Assembly: GCF_047495555.1 (NCBI RefSeq) | Contig: NZ_CP166866.1 | Span: forward strand, 434,001 to 498,000 | Origin: Methanobacterium_D sp040373355 | GTDB taxonomy: Archaea > Methanobacteriota > Methanobacteria > Methanobacteriales > Methanobacteriaceae | Reading direction: 5' to 3' | Length of the DNA stretch: 64,000 nucleotides | Part shown: positions 36,024 to 45,559 of the stretch, one piece after another | Layout of the letters: every line of letters begins with the position of its first letter | How positions within the stretch are numbered: the first letter of the stretch is position 1 | Position numbers and translations under genes: made by a program | Notes under the pieces: model-generated | Database searches by the model: none | What the model was told of the DNA's origin: nothing | What the model saw: the letters and a program-made list of their open reading frames with translations, nothing else

Positions 36024-36704
36024 CTATTTTTTTATTCTAGCAAGTACAGTGCATGGGGCGCTATCAATTCCTTTTATTTGCCAGGGAACAACAATTATAC
36101 TCTTAATTGAATCTAAATTCTTGAGGGTATCAAGTTTCATATCTTCAACTAAAAGTAGTGGCTCTCCAAGCTCTTCGTTTCCCATAAATGCATTTAAATG
36201 TGCCTTTTTCCCTTCTTCTGGTTTTTGAGAGGCCGATATTGAAATACAATCTATTCCAATACATCTAATTAAAGGATAGTTTTTCCTAATCCAATAGATT
36301 AAATCAGGGCCTATTCCAGGATTGAAATTTAAATATGTTTCAGGATCATCTTTTTGATATTTACCAAAATGAGTTTTAAAAACAATACAGTCCTTATCAT
36401 CTAAATTTAAATCGGATATTTCTTCAAGTTTTATAAGCTCATTTTGTCCTTTAGGTATGTTTAAAATTAATGGATTATTGAAAACAAGTTCATCAGGAGT
36501 GTAATCAGAGATTATTTTAGTATTTTCTAAAAAATGACCAGGAGCATCTACATGTGTTCCACTGTGGTTTTCTACATTTATAATATAACTATTATACCCT
36601 CCACCTTTTGATATTTGGCTATTGGGTTTTATTTCAGGTTCTTTTAAGGCCATATGAACTGGAGAAGATTGTTCAAGTGTATGAGAAAGCGTAATATAAG
36701 TCAT
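36024..36704 (-). CDS. Cyclase-family (kynurenine formamidase-like) metal hydrolase
   Basis: A 226-residue protein with the cyclase-family metal motif HSGTHVDAPGHF (about 53-64), which supplies His and Asp ligands to Mn or Zn, and a later GIDCISIS segment. Relatives hydrolyse N-formyl-kynurenine, isatin or similar cyclic amides. The substrate here is unknown. GGTGAAAAC precedes the ATG. Its stop codon abuts that of the NifS-like gene, so the two converge with no spacer. Confidence 0.88.
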   Translation of the reverse strand: MTYITLSHTLEQSSPVHMALKEPEIKPNSQISKGGGYNSYIINVENHSGTHVDAPGHFLENTKIISDYTPDELVFNNPLILNIPKGQNELIKLEEISDLNLDDKDCIVFKTHFGKYQKDDPETYLNFNPGIGPDLIYWIRKNYPLIRCIGIDCISISASQKPEEGKKAHLNAFMGNEELGEPLLLVEDMKLDTLKNLDSIKSIIVVPWQIKGIDSAPCTVLARIKK

Positions 36705-36932
36705 GTTTTCACCATGAAACTTTTTTATGATTTAAATTATTAATAATTATTTTTTTAACTTTAAAGATATTATGCGTATTTTAAACTTTTATAGTGCATT
36801 TTAAGAGTAATTATGGCTTTCTGACTAATTTTAATTAGTTATAACCATGAAAAAATTGTTTTTTAAATGGTAAATAATATAATTTAATAAAAATATAAGA
36901 TTTATTAATAACTATTAGGAGAGTGAGAAATT

Positions 36933-37229
36933 ATGGATATGTTTATGGCACACATGACACATTCAGCAGAATCATGTTATCTATTTAATGATAAAACAAG
37001 AGAAATTTTGAAAGAACGCTCAAGTAACAGGGGAGAAATAGCTAAAAAACATGAAGTTAAGATTCTTTCTGCGGTATATCCTCCATTAGAGCATGAAATA
37101 TTTTATTTAATGGAAGCACCTTCATATAAATCTGTAGAACGTTACTTAAAGGAAATTGGATTTGCACATTATAATAAAATTAAAATAAGACATGTTGAAT
37201 CCATGGAAATCGCTTTAGACATGCTTTAA
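36933..37229 (+). CDS. Small soluble protein, possible ferredoxin-like fold
   Basis: A 98-residue protein (opening MDMFMAHMTHSAESC) with strands around KILSAVYPPLEHEIFYLMEA and a helix around YKSVERYLKEI. The pattern resembles small dimeric alpha/beta-barrel proteins of the DUF3303 kind. His9/His11 and Cys15 near the N-terminus could bind metal, but that is speculation. GGAGAGTGAG precedes the ATG. It stands alone upstream of a repeat-rich region. Confidence 0.6.
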   Translation: MDMFMAHMTHSAESCYLFNDKTREILKERSSNRGEIAKKHEVKILSAVYPPLEHEIFYLMEAPSYKSVERYLKEIGFAHYNKIKIRHVESMEIALDML

Positions 37230-37231
37230 TA

Positions 37232-37250
37232 ACTAAAAAAACTTTTTTTT
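37232..37250 (+). terminator. A-run/T-run termination signal
   Basis: AAAAAAACTTTTTTTT follows the small-protein stop codon by a few bases and can fold back on itself before the T-tract. Confidence 0.45.
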
Positions 37251-37296
37251 GAAGTTATATAACCAGTTAAATTACTAAACAAAAAATAACAACTAA

Positions 37297-37340
37297 TAAA
37301 GCAAAGCAAATACCCTGTCATTACTAAACAACCTAAAGAA
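37297..37340 (+). repeat. Direct repeat, copy 1, with trace of small basic gene
   Basis: Contains AGCAAAGCAAAT followed shortly by ACTAAACAACCTAAAG; the same order is found at 37432-37468. In one frame the end reads TKQPKE, matching the AKQPKS of the second copy. It appears to be an older, more eroded copy of the gene end preserved at 37452-37520. Confidence 0.5.
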
Positions 37341-37344
37341 ATCA

Positions 37345-37395
37345 GCCCTCAAACACTTTGTGTTTGGGGCACCGGAAATTCTATGACTTTTCGAG
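37345..37395. repeat. Hairpin element E2
   Basis: Hairpin A pairs 37347-37356 with 37360-37369 (CAAACAC-ttt-GTGTTTG core). It is followed by GGCACCGG and a weaker hairpin B (37375-37392, GAAATTC-tat-GACTTTTC). The layout is the same as in E4: a CTC flank, hairpin A, GGCACCG, hairpin B, then CGAG. It interrupts the decayed direct repeat, which suggests later insertion. Confidence 0.55.
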
Positions 37396-37451
37396 TGAAA
37401 AAGAAATGAAAAACAATCAAAAAGTAGTTTAAGAAGCAAAGCAAATGCTGA

Positions 37452-37520
37452 GCTAAACAACCTAAAAGTACTGTGGAAAATCAGGCTAAAAAAGAACTTA
37501 AAAAACTTTTAAAGATTTAA
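37452..37520 (+). pseudogene. Truncated duplicate of the C-terminus of the 49-residue gene
   Basis: In one frame this stretch reads STVENQAKKELKKLLKI followed by TAA. The functional gene at 37584 ends PTIEKTAKKELKKLLKI, so the two match over the whole tail. A stop codon lies 22 codons upstream of the end and no start is available. It is a partial duplication sitting within a direct-repeat tract (copy 2 of the repeat begins near 37432). Confidence 0.65.
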
Positions 37521-37583
37521 TATTTAGTTTTATAATTTTTAAAGATCAAAAAGTTTAAATTCAAAATAAATATATGGATCTCT

Positions 37584-37733
37584 ATGTCACTTAAAAAACT
37601 AGTTATGAATCAAGTTAAAAGAGAACTCAAAGGACATGTTAAAAGAAAAGCAAGTAGTGAAATCAATCGAAGAGCAATGCCTACAATTGAAAAAACTGCA
37701 AAAAAAGAGCTTAAAAAACTTCTAAAAATTTAA
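37584..37733 (+). CDS. Small basic helical protein, 49 residues
   Basis: A 49-residue, strongly basic peptide (opens MSLKKLVMNQ, ends KKELKKLLKI), probably one or two amphipathic helices. There is no good ribosome binding site. A TTTAAATTC box about 30 bases upstream would fit a near-leaderless message. The partial tail duplicate upstream (37452-37520) shows that this gene or its end has been copied. Basic charge suggests binding to nucleic acid or membrane, but no family is recognised. Confidence 0.55.
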   Translation: MSLKKLVMNQVKRELKGHVKRKASSEINRRAMPTIEKTAKKELKKLLKI

Positions 37734-37777
37734 GTTCTTAAACCCCCTATTTTTTAAATTAAGTTTAATTAAAAATT

Positions 37778-39043
37778 TTAAACAACTTCATTTTTCATTA
37801 TTTCCCTTAAAACTGCGGTAGCATAACAACCCTTAGGAATTGAAAACTCCACTAAAATCCCTTCATCAGTTACTTCAGCCGATGCCTCCCATATTTTAAA
37901 TCTCATAGCCCGTCTTAAACCATGACTTCCAAGTTTTGGCATTTTGGGAACTTTAAATTCTTCTAAAGTTACACTGTCGTCATCTAAAATTTTTTGTTCC
38001 ATTTCACCTAGTTTTCCGCCAGCTAATGGGACTTTACTTCCAAATAAAGGGGCTGTAGGGTGAACTTCAAAGTTTTTAATTCTTTCATTGATTTCATCCC
38101 CGAATTCATGAACTAAATGCTCTTCATTATCAATGATTATATCTCCTTCAACATATTGATCAATTCCAAGCTTTGCTCTTTCACTTACAGCCTTATTAAA
38201 CAAATAGGATTGATATGCGTGGACAAACATCCTTTTTAAAGGCTTTGGGAGACTTTCTATTGCACGTTTATATGATTTATCATCTAAGTCAGATATATTA
38301 TCAACTTCTTTCTTTTTCATTTCCTTAAGAAGTGCTTTAAGCATCATTTTTTCATAACGCATTCCCCTCGGCATAGATTCAAATGCTTCATGCAGTTTTC
38401 CATCATCATACATCTGCCTTACTTCTTTTATATGCTCAGGCTCTTCAGGATATGGATTTCCAATGTATGCATCAATAACCTTTTTTAAATCATTTTCAAG
38501 CATCATCTTCCCTACTACGTGAGTATTGGCCCTTTTACTACCGAATCTTTGCCATCCAAAATAGTTTGGAACTCCGCTGCTTTCTAATTCAGCAAGCACT
38601 TCCCTTGCAATTTTAACATCTTTTTCTGGATTTTTTGTATCCCTAATTAGAAGCCGGAATTTGTTTCCTATAAGTTGTCCAATCCTTAATTTCTTTTCAT
38701 TTTGCATGATTTTAAGAATTTCCACATTGTAGAGTTTTTCTTCAAGTGCTTTAATTTCTTCAGGGTTTCCATTTACTACACAAATCCATTGTCTAGTAAC
38801 GGCTCTTTTATCCTTCATCCCTGCAAAGCCCATTCTTTTTCGATCTATATGTAATTCCCGTGCAATATCCAGCACTACATCAAGGGTTTCCCTTCCCAGT
38901 TTTTCAATGAAAACCCATGTGTTATTGCCCTCACCACTGGGTAATGATTCCGGTATTTCTTCAACGTAAAAATCTTCGTATTTCGTTCTAATTTTCCCGC
39001 CAATTCCTTTTTGTGATGTTATGTAAGTTTCTGCATTAAGCAT
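37778..39043 (-). CDS. truD: tRNA pseudouridine synthase D
   Basis: A 421-residue TruD-family enzyme that converts uridine 13 of tRNA to pseudouridine. The catalytic motif GMKDKRAVTRQW holds the nucleophilic Asp (about residue 78), and RFGSKRANTH and NKFRLLIRD are also typical. An inserted TRUD domain occupies the middle, as usual in archaea. The ATG at 39043 lies nine bases after GGAG; an ATG five codons upstream contains that GGAG and is less likely. Confidence 0.94.
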   Translation of the reverse strand: MLNAETYITSQKGIGGKIRTKYEDFYVEEIPESLPSGEGNNTWVFIEKLGRETLDVVLDIARELHIDRKRMGFAGMKDKRAVTRQWICVVNGNPEEIKALEEKLYNVEILKIMQNEKKLRIGQLIGNKFRLLIRDTKNPEKDVKIAREVLAELESSGVPNYFGWQRFGSKRANTHVVGKMMLENDLKKVIDAYIGNPYPEEPEHIKEVRQMYDDGKLHEAFESMPRGMRYEKMMLKALLKEMKKKEVDNISDLDDKSYKRAIESLPKPLKRMFVHAYQSYLFNKAVSERAKLGIDQYVEGDIIIDNEEHLVHEFGDEINERIKNFEVHPTAPLFGSKVPLAGGKLGEMEQKILDDDSVTLEEFKVPKMPKLGSHGLRRAMRFKIWEASAEVTDEGILVEFSIPKGCYATAVLREIMKNEVV

Positions 39044-39134
39044 GAATGTTTTCTCCATTTTAAGTGTAAAAATTTTAAAACCAGTAATTGATTATAAAAA
39101 TTAAAAATTTAGATTTGATCTATGTAATTAAATT

Positions 39135-40475
39135 TCATCTTCGATCAATTAAACGTTTAGGTCTACCGCGAACCTTATAAAATTCAAGCCCACGAGGGCC
39201 AGTAAAGTTAAATGCAAAATTCAAAGACCCATCTTCATGAGCATGCTGCATACCTGGTTTGAACTCAAGGAAACTTTTGATGAAATTATCCTGTATCATT
39301 TCTTTATCACAATCTTCAGTGTTTTCGCATTCCATATTAACTCGAAGTGTAGTTTCCATTTCATCTCCATAAATGAAGGCTTCGTATTCTCCAGTTAGAT
39401 AATCCATGTTATCACGTTGGAATACTCCTTTTTCAATATCTACCCTATTAAAAGGTGAGCCAGCTATCCAAAATGTCTCAGCTTCACGCTGAGGGTTCAT
39501 TATACGCATATGAGTTCTACCACAAGGGCATTTTTCCCTGCTAATAACTACAGTAGTGTCATCAGTATCGTAATTTAAAAGAAGGGATCCTGTCTTTTTA
39601 CCTTCCGGAATTAAGGTTGTAAGTACTATTCTTCCACATTCTCCTTCATCTACAAAGTTTTTAAGTTGAGGATTATAAACATCGAGGTGAACCAGATCTT
39701 CAGGGACATGAAGGCCAACTTTTTTATGACATTCACCACACATAGTTCCTTCTGTACTTCCATATGTATTATAAACTGGTACGTCCCATATTTCTTCTAA
39801 ATAAGCTCTTGATTCTTCTGCAAAACTTTCTCCACCTGCAACAAGTCTTTTAATGCTTGATTCTTGTGGAGAAATTCCTTCAGATTCCATCCTTTTTGCA
39901 AGGCGTAAAAATTTAAATATACTCCCTACAATTCCAGTAGGTTCATAACTTTTAATTATACGCACTGGAAATGTACATTTACCCTCGGGAATGATAGTCA
40001 TCCCTATTTTTTGAGCTGCAAGAGTCATCGTATTAGCTCCGACATTCATTCCATATGATGCACACACTACAACACGATCCCCTTGACCAAATCCTTGAGA
40101 TACAAATGATCTTGCATATTTTTCTGCATATCTATTCCAGTCATCCCATGTAAGGAAGAAAGCTTTAGGAGTACCGCTTGTTCCGCTGGTTTCGTGGATT
40201 GTGAATATATTACTTCCCTCGCACTTAAATTCAAATTTTTCAGTTTCAGGAGGCTGCTTTTCTCGTATAGTTTGACCAGTAATTATTGGTAAATCCCTTA
40301 AATCTTCATGAGATTTAATATCAGATACACTAATATTGTTTTCTCTAAACCACTTTCTATAAAAGGGGGAGTTTTCAAATGCATAATTAACAGTATATTT
40401 TATTCGTGCATCTACAAGAGCGTCGAGTTCATCTCGAGGCATAGTTTCTATTTCCGGGTTGAAATAGGAGTTCAT
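39135..40475 (-). CDS. Coenzyme F390 synthetase / phenylacetate-CoA ligase-like enzyme
   Basis: A 446-residue adenylate-forming enzyme of the PaaK family. Motifs include HETSGTSGTPKAFFLT (P-loop, about 110), the VYNTYGSTEGTMCGE block with acidic adenine contact, LLNYDTDDTT and a C-terminal GRPKR. In Methanobacteriales this family includes the F390 synthetase that adenylylates coenzyme F420 when redox state shifts, and that is the likely role; an aryl-CoA ligase is the alternative. Cys pairs in GECHKKVG and REKCPCGR may bind zinc. The ATG at 40475 fits a GTGAT site. Confidence 0.82.
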   Translation of the reverse strand: MNSYFNPEIETMPRDELDALVDARIKYTVNYAFENSPFYRKWFRENNISVSDIKSHEDLRDLPIITGQTIREKQPPETEKFEFKCEGSNIFTIHETSGTSGTPKAFFLTWDDWNRYAEKYARSFVSQGFGQGDRVVVCASYGMNVGANTMTLAAQKIGMTIIPEGKCTFPVRIIKSYEPTGIVGSIFKFLRLAKRMESEGISPQESSIKRLVAGGESFAEESRAYLEEIWDVPVYNTYGSTEGTMCGECHKKVGLHVPEDLVHLDVYNPQLKNFVDEGECGRIVLTTLIPEGKKTGSLLLNYDTDDTTVVISREKCPCGRTHMRIMNPQREAETFWIAGSPFNRVDIEKGVFQRDNMDYLTGEYEAFIYGDEMETTLRVNMECENTEDCDKEMIQDNFIKSFLEFKPGMQHAHEDGSLNFAFNFTGPRGLEFYKVRGRPKRLIDRR

Positions 40476-40723
40476 TATAATCACGTTCCTTTTAGGATTT
40501 AAACTTAGACCTATTTTTAACTGTAACTTTCACATTTTTAGCCATTTTATTACTATTTTATGTTAAAGATCACTTATTAACTTAAAGGATAGTATAACTA
40601 AAATGTTTTTATTCAGTGATTTATGTATTTAAATTCAAAATATTGATTTTAAAATAAATTAAGAAGTTTTAAGTAGTTAATATCACAAATAATACTATAA
40701 TTTTAACATTTATAGAGGATAAA

Positions 40724-42010
40724 ATGTACATTAAATATGGATTAGATGATAAACCAAAAAGGAAAGAGATGCTTCTTTTTGGATTACAGTGGTTTGCAGT
40801 TACAATTCCATCAATTATAATCATAGGAAAACTTGTAGGAGTTCTTGAAACTGGTGGAAATTACATTCCCTATCTTCAGAAATTATTTTTAATTGTGGGA
40901 ATACTGATGATTGTACAGATTTACTGGGGCCATCGACTTCCATTAATTTTAGGCCCTGCTGCAGTACTTCTAATTGCCATCATAACGAGTTTTGATCAGG
41001 GCGCTGGCTCTATAAATTCTTCTCTTATAATTGGAGGATTATTACTTGCTGTTTTAGCTGCAAGTGGGCTTTTTAAATATCTAAAAAAGCTATTTACTCC
41101 TAGAGTGATAATGGTTATTCTAATGCTCATTTCTTTTACATTAGCACCAACTATAATAAACTTGATAAGTGCTGGAGAGCAAGTACCATCCACCTACAAT
41201 CTTATTTTTTCATTTGCATTTATTTTTGTAATTTTTGTAGCTAATGCATTCTTAAAAGGACTCTGGAGGTCAACATTAACTTTATCTTCATTAATTGGGG
41301 GTACTGTAGCTTATTACTTAATTTTTAGAACTTCAAATCCGGTAGATATGAATCTTTCAGTTTTAGCTTTTCCTTCTAACCTTTTAGGAGTTTTAACAGT
41401 TCCAGATATTGGTGTCTTAATTGCATTTTTAATCAGTTTCATTGCTTTAGCCATAAATGACCTAGGCTCTATTCAATCAGTAGGAACCATTTTAAGAGTA
41501 GATGATTTAGAAAAACGTGTTAGCAGAGGAATTACATTTACAGGTATCGGAAATATGTTTGCAGGCTTTTTTGGAGTTATAGGTTATGTTAACTATACTC
41601 TAAGCCCTGGAGTAATTGCTGCTACTGGAGTTGCATCCAGATTTACTCTTATTCCTGCAGCAATAGTGCTATTAATTCTAGGTTTCTCCCCACTTGCCAT
41701 AAATTTAATAAGCAGCATTCCCGCGCCAGTAATTGGAGTAATACTTTTATATGTGCTTATTTCTCAAATTGGAGCTGCTTTACTTGTCGCAATTGAAAGC
41801 AATGCTATAAAAACAGTTGATGAGGGAATGATCATTGGCCTACCAATTCTTCTAGGAACAGTTATTGCATTTTTACCCATAAATGTTGCATTGGAGTTAC
41901 CCTCATTTATCAGGCCATTAATAGCCAACGGGTTTGTAGTTGGAGTTATATTTGTCCTATTACTTGAACATGTTTTATATCCTAGACATTCACTTTTTAA
42001 TGAAGATTAA
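40724..42010 (+). CDS. NCS2-family uracil/xanthine permease
   Basis: A 428-residue transporter with about 14 membrane helices of the nucleobase-cation-symporter-2 fold. Typical features are GLQWFAVTIPSIIIIGK near the N-terminus, the substrate-site region ALAINDLGSIQSVG (about 240-255) and IGYVNYTLSPGVIAATGVASRF (about 285-305). It probably imports a nucleobase; specificity is not certain. It overlaps the convergent HAD gene by four bases. Confidence 0.88.
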   Translation: MYIKYGLDDKPKRKEMLLFGLQWFAVTIPSIIIIGKLVGVLETGGNYIPYLQKLFLIVGILMIVQIYWGHRLPLILGPAAVLLIAIITSFDQGAGSINSSLIIGGLLLAVLAASGLFKYLKKLFTPRVIMVILMLISFTLAPTIINLISAGEQVPSTYNLIFSFAFIFVIFVANAFLKGLWRSTLTLSSLIGGTVAYYLIFRTSNPVDMNLSVLAFPSNLLGVLTVPDIGVLIAFLISFIALAINDLGSIQSVGTILRVDDLEKRVSRGITFTGIGNMFAGFFGVIGYVNYTLSPGVIAATGVASRFTLIPAAIVLLILGFSPLAINLISSIPAPVIGVILLYVLISQIGAALLVAIESNAIKTVDEGMIIGLPILLGTVIAFLPINVALELPSFIRPLIANGFVVGVIFVLLLEHVLYPRHSLFNED

Positions 42011-42693
42011 TGCTGCATTATTACCTTAAGTATTTCTTTTTTTTCTCTTAAATCCTCAAAAACAAAATCGGGACTAAATTCTTTTAGTTCTTCAACAGTA
42101 TATGTCCCTGTAGCTACTGCAATTGTTTTAGCATTTGCTTCAAAGCCTGCTTTAATATCTCTTGGTGTATCTCCGATAACAAAAGTAGTTCCATTAAAAT
42201 TATAATTATTCTTTGCTTTTTTAATTCCTGTTTTAACTAATTCAGTTCTATTTATATTATCGCTTCCAAATCCACCTAATTTAAAATAATGATCTATTCC
42301 AATTTTTTTCAGCTTACCCCAAGCGATAGGCTCTAAATTTCCAGTAACTAGACCTAGAAGAGTCCCATTATTAGTTAAAAGTTCCAGTAAGTCATTTACA
42401 CCTGCAAGAATTGGGATAGTATCTCTTTCTACATTTTTTTGAAAGTATTTAACAATTTCATCCATGCATTGACTAAGTTTAGGGATAATTATGTCCTCTT
42501 TTAGTCCTATTTTTTTTAAAACTTCAATTGCGATAGCGGGATCAGTCATTCCACCGTAATTAATGATTCTAATGTCAACATCTGCATCATAGACTTTTTT
42601 AAATGCATATGAAAATGCATCATGGTGGCACTGTGATCTTCCAATTAAGGTTCTATCCACATCAAATAAGACTAATCTATTTATAGGAAACAT
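42007..42693 (-). CDS. HAD-superfamily phosphatase
   Basis: A 228-residue haloacid-dehalogenase hydrolase of the phosphoglycolate phosphatase-like subgroup. Motif I is FDVDRTLIG (nucleophile Asp), motif II is in LGLVTGN, motif III uses a Lys in LVKTGIKKA, and motif IV is VIGDTPRDIKAG. It has an alpha-helical cap. The substrate is a small phosphate ester, unknown. The ATG at 42693 follows CAGGTAAT. Its 3' end overlaps the permease gene tail to tail. Confidence 0.88.
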   Translation of the reverse strand: MFPINRLVLFDVDRTLIGRSQCHHDAFSYAFKKVYDADVDIRIINYGGMTDPAIAIEVLKKIGLKEDIIIPKLSQCMDEIVKYFQKNVERDTIPILAGVNDLLELLTNNGTLLGLVTGNLEPIAWGKLKKIGIDHYFKLGGFGSDNINRTELVKTGIKKAKNNYNFNGTTFVIGDTPRDIKAGFEANAKTIAVATGTYTVEELKEFSPDFVFEDLREKKEILKVIMQH

Positions 42694-42803
42694 CAAATTA
42701 CCTGTTTTAATTACTTTCTAATTCTGTATCAATTTTTTAAATCTCTTAAAAGTTAATATTATTAATTTAATAATATTAAGCTCAAAGTTTTGAATTAACT
42801 CAT

Positions 42804-44096
42804 TCAGCTTTTTGATAATAGCTCTTCTGCTGAATCTTCAGCTAACTTAATTACTTCCGCTTCATCAATAACTTTTAATTCCTTATTCTGCATTAATATT
42901 TCCCCATTACAGATTACAGTATCAACATTGCTGCCGTTAGCTGCATAAACTAAATGTGAAACTGGATGTCTAAATGGAGTTAAATTAGATGCAGCCATAT
43001 CTAAAAGAACAAGATCCGCCTTCTTACCTACTTCAATTGTTCCTATTTCATCCTGAAGGCCTAAAGCTCTTGCACCATCTATTGTGGCCATATGGAAGAC
43101 TTTTTCTGCTGGAAGTGTAGTGGAATCTCCAGTATTGACCTTTTGAAGCAATGCTGCAATTTTCATTTCTTCAATCATATCTAAATTATTATTTGAAGCT
43201 GCACCATCGGTTCCAAGAGATACATTAACACCAGCATCAACCAGTTTAGAAACTGGAGATATTCCTGATGCTAGTTTCATATTACTTGCAGGATTATGTG
43301 ATAAATTGACTCCTTTTTCTTTAATAATTTCTATTTCTTTATCTGAAAGCCATACAGCGTGTGCTGCAACCACATCGTCCCCTAAAAATCCAATCTCATT
43401 TAAATATTCAAAAGGTCTTGCTCCATGTGCTTCAGTGACCTGCTGAATTTCAAATTCAGTTTCACTTACGTGGATATGGATTTTAAGGTTCATTTTATCT
43501 GCTTTTTCTCTAACTCCTCTTAAAAGCTCTTCAGAGCAAGTATAAGGTGCATGAGGCCCAAAGGCAACTTTTATCCTACCATCTGCTGTATCATGGCATT
43601 TTTCAATTATGCGCATGGTTTCTTTAAATTCACCTTTCCTTTTCTCTTCATCACCCAAATCAATCATTCCATGACAGAGCATCCCTCTTAAACCAGTTTC
43701 ATCAATTGCTCTGGCTACATCATCCATAAAAAAATACATATCGTTAAATGTGGTGGTTCCAGACTTTATCATTTCAATGCAAGAAAGTAGAGCACCAGTA
43801 TAGCAGTAATCCCCAGTTAAATTAGCTTCTACAGGCCAGATATGATCATTGAGCCATGTATCAAGGGGAAGATCATCAGCTAATCCTCTTAAAAGTGACA
43901 TTGAAAGGTGAGTATGTGTATTTACAAGACCCGGCATAAGGACTTTTTTTTCACCGTTTATTATTTCATCTGCATCTTTTTGGTTATTGTTTTCAGTTAC
44001 TTCAATGATTTTATCATTTTCTATTCTCACTGAACCTTTTTTTATCTCACTGCCCAGTATAGTTACACCATTTATTATAATACTTCTTGTTTCCAT
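42804..44096 (-). CDS. dadD: 5'-deoxyadenosine / S-adenosylhomocysteine deaminase
   Basis: A 430-residue amidohydrolase of the MtaD/SsnA group. Metal ligands are visible in NTHTHLSMSLLRG (about 58-70), HIHVSETEFE, AAHAVWLSDKE and LGTDGAASNNN. In methanogens this enzyme deaminates 5'-deoxyadenosine, the by-product of radical-SAM enzymes, and also S-adenosylhomocysteine and methylthioadenosine, feeding salvage. GGTGGTTCT precedes the ATG. It lies divergent to hisG. Confidence 0.9.
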   Translation of the reverse strand: METRSIIINGVTILGSEIKKGSVRIENDKIIEVTENNNQKDADEIINGEKKVLMPGLVNTHTHLSMSLLRGLADDLPLDTWLNDHIWPVEANLTGDYCYTGALLSCIEMIKSGTTTFNDMYFFMDDVARAIDETGLRGMLCHGMIDLGDEEKRKGEFKETMRIIEKCHDTADGRIKVAFGPHAPYTCSEELLRGVREKADKMNLKIHIHVSETEFEIQQVTEAHGARPFEYLNEIGFLGDDVVAAHAVWLSDKEIEIIKEKGVNLSHNPASNMKLASGISPVSKLVDAGVNVSLGTDGAASNNNLDMIEEMKIAALLQKVNTGDSTTLPAEKVFHMATIDGARALGLQDEIGTIEVGKKADLVLLDMAASNLTPFRHPVSHLVYAANGSNVDTVICNGEILMQNKELKVIDEAEVIKLAEDSAEELLSKS

Positions 44097-44329
44097 AGAA
44101 CCACCATTATACCATAAAGAAATCTTACTAAAGTATATTCATATGCACATAAAGATATTTTTGGGTAAATAAATTAACTTTTAAATTTTTATTATTCCTA
44201 AACACTAAAATAGACTTATTTTCACTTTCAATTAACAGAAGTACATAAATACCTCATGTTCTAATTAAATATTAATTTAGACTAATAATTAATTTAACTA
44301 ACTTTATCATGAAAATTCGGAGGATTTAA

Positions 44330-45190
44330 ATGCAACTTAGAATTGCTCTTCCATCAAAAGGAAGGATAAGTGACCCTGCAGTAAAGCTTCTAGAAAAAGC
44401 AGGGATTGGGATTAAAGATACGGCAAATAGAAAGCTGTTTTCAGAGACTTATGATAACGAAATAAGCGTGATGTTTACAAGGGCCTCAGATATTCCTGAG
44501 TTTGTAGCTGACGGTGCAGCAGACCTTGGAATGACTGGCCTTGATTTAATTGGAGAAAAAGATGCTGAAGTTGAAATCCTTGAAGATCTAAACTTTGGAA
44601 CAGCTAAATTAGTTTTAGCAGTGCCTGAAGATTCTCACATTTATAATATTTTAGATATAGATCACGGTGCTGTTGTCGCTACCGAATTTCCACATTTAAC
44701 TGAAAAATACTTCAAAGAGAAAGGATTAGATGTTAAAATAGTTGAATTGAGTGGATCAACTGAAATCGCGCCATTTATTGGTGTTGCAGATATAATTACC
44801 GACCTTACAAGTACCGGAACAACTCTAAAAATGAATCATCTTAAAATTATTGATACTATTCTTGAAAGTTCCATTAAACTAATTGCAAATAAAGAAAGTT
44901 TTAAAGAGAAAAATGAGAAAATTGAAGCTGTGAGAACCGGTATACGTGGAGTTCTTGATGCCGAAGGTAAAAAACTTGTAATGATGAATGTCGATAAGGA
45001 ATCTCTTGAAGATGTTAAAAAGGCAATGCCTGGGCTTACAGGACCTACAGTTTCACAGGTTTTGTCAAATGATAATGTTGTAGCTGTTCATGCCGTTGTG
45101 GATGAGCATGAGGTATTTAATATTGTAAATAAGCTTAAAAAAGTTGGTGCAAGAGATATACTGGTTGTTCCTATTGAAAGAATAATATAA
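44330..45190 (+). CDS. hisG: ATP phosphoribosyltransferase, long form
   Basis: A 286-residue HisG that condenses ATP and PRPP in the first step of histidine synthesis. The N-terminus RIALPSKGRISDPAVKLLEKAG and the PRPP-binding region DLTSTGTTLK (about 162-171) are typical. The C-terminal 75 residues form the regulatory domain that senses histidine in long-form, HisZ-independent enzymes. CGGAGGATTT precedes the ATG. No other his gene is adjacent. Confidence 0.95.
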   Translation: MQLRIALPSKGRISDPAVKLLEKAGIGIKDTANRKLFSETYDNEISVMFTRASDIPEFVADGAADLGMTGLDLIGEKDAEVEILEDLNFGTAKLVLAVPEDSHIYNILDIDHGAVVATEFPHLTEKYFKEKGLDVKIVELSGSTEIAPFIGVADIITDLTSTGTTLKMNHLKIIDTILESSIKLIANKESFKEKNEKIEAVRTGIRGVLDAEGKKLVMMNVDKESLEDVKKAMPGLTGPTVSQVLSNDNVVAVHAVVDEHEVFNIVNKLKKVGARDILVVPIERII

Positions 45191-45559
45191 AATTTCTACA
45201 TGTTCAAATCAGTATGCTTTTCTTTTTGATGATTAGATGAAAAGTTGATTTGGTGATAATTACCGGAATTAAAGGTGGATTAAACAGTGTCAGAATCATT
45301 AAAAAGTTAAATGATAGGCATTATAGTTCCCATAAACTTTCAGAGGAACTAAATTTAGATTATAAAACTTTAGACATTTCATTAAATTTTTAAAGCAAAA
45401 CAATGTAATTAAGTCTATTGGAGAAAAATAGGGAAAAATTTCTTTCTATCATCAACCTTAGAATATATATAACATGAGAATAAGGTAAAAGAGGAATTTA
45501 ATATAGTCTTCATAAACAGGGAAAACTTAAAAATCAGTCCTGGTGATATATCCATCTAT
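45191..45559. other. Spacer holding a dead regulator gene
   Basis: The gap between hisG and minD contains the pseudogene described at 45237-45465. The remainder is AT-rich with no other gene. Since minD runs toward hisG, no promoter is needed here for either flank. Confidence 0.4.
45237..45465 (+). pseudogene. Decayed copy of the winged-helix regulator at 47024
   Basis: One frame reads ITGIKGGLNSVRIIKKLNDR then HYSSHKLSEELNLDYKTL, matching LGTRGGVNRARIIKKLNER and PYNAHQLSEELNVNYRTI of the live gene at 47024. The ATG at 45237 survives, but one A of a run and one G of TGGTGG are missing, so the start is out of frame. A second shift follows near 45392, and an in-frame stop breaks VIKSIGEK-GKISFY. 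It is a clear multi-lesion pseudogene. Confidence 0.8.

Noticed and set aside
37297..37487. CRISPR-like direct repeats
   Set aside because: Only two unequal copies of differing length, with gene-tail homology instead of unique spacers.
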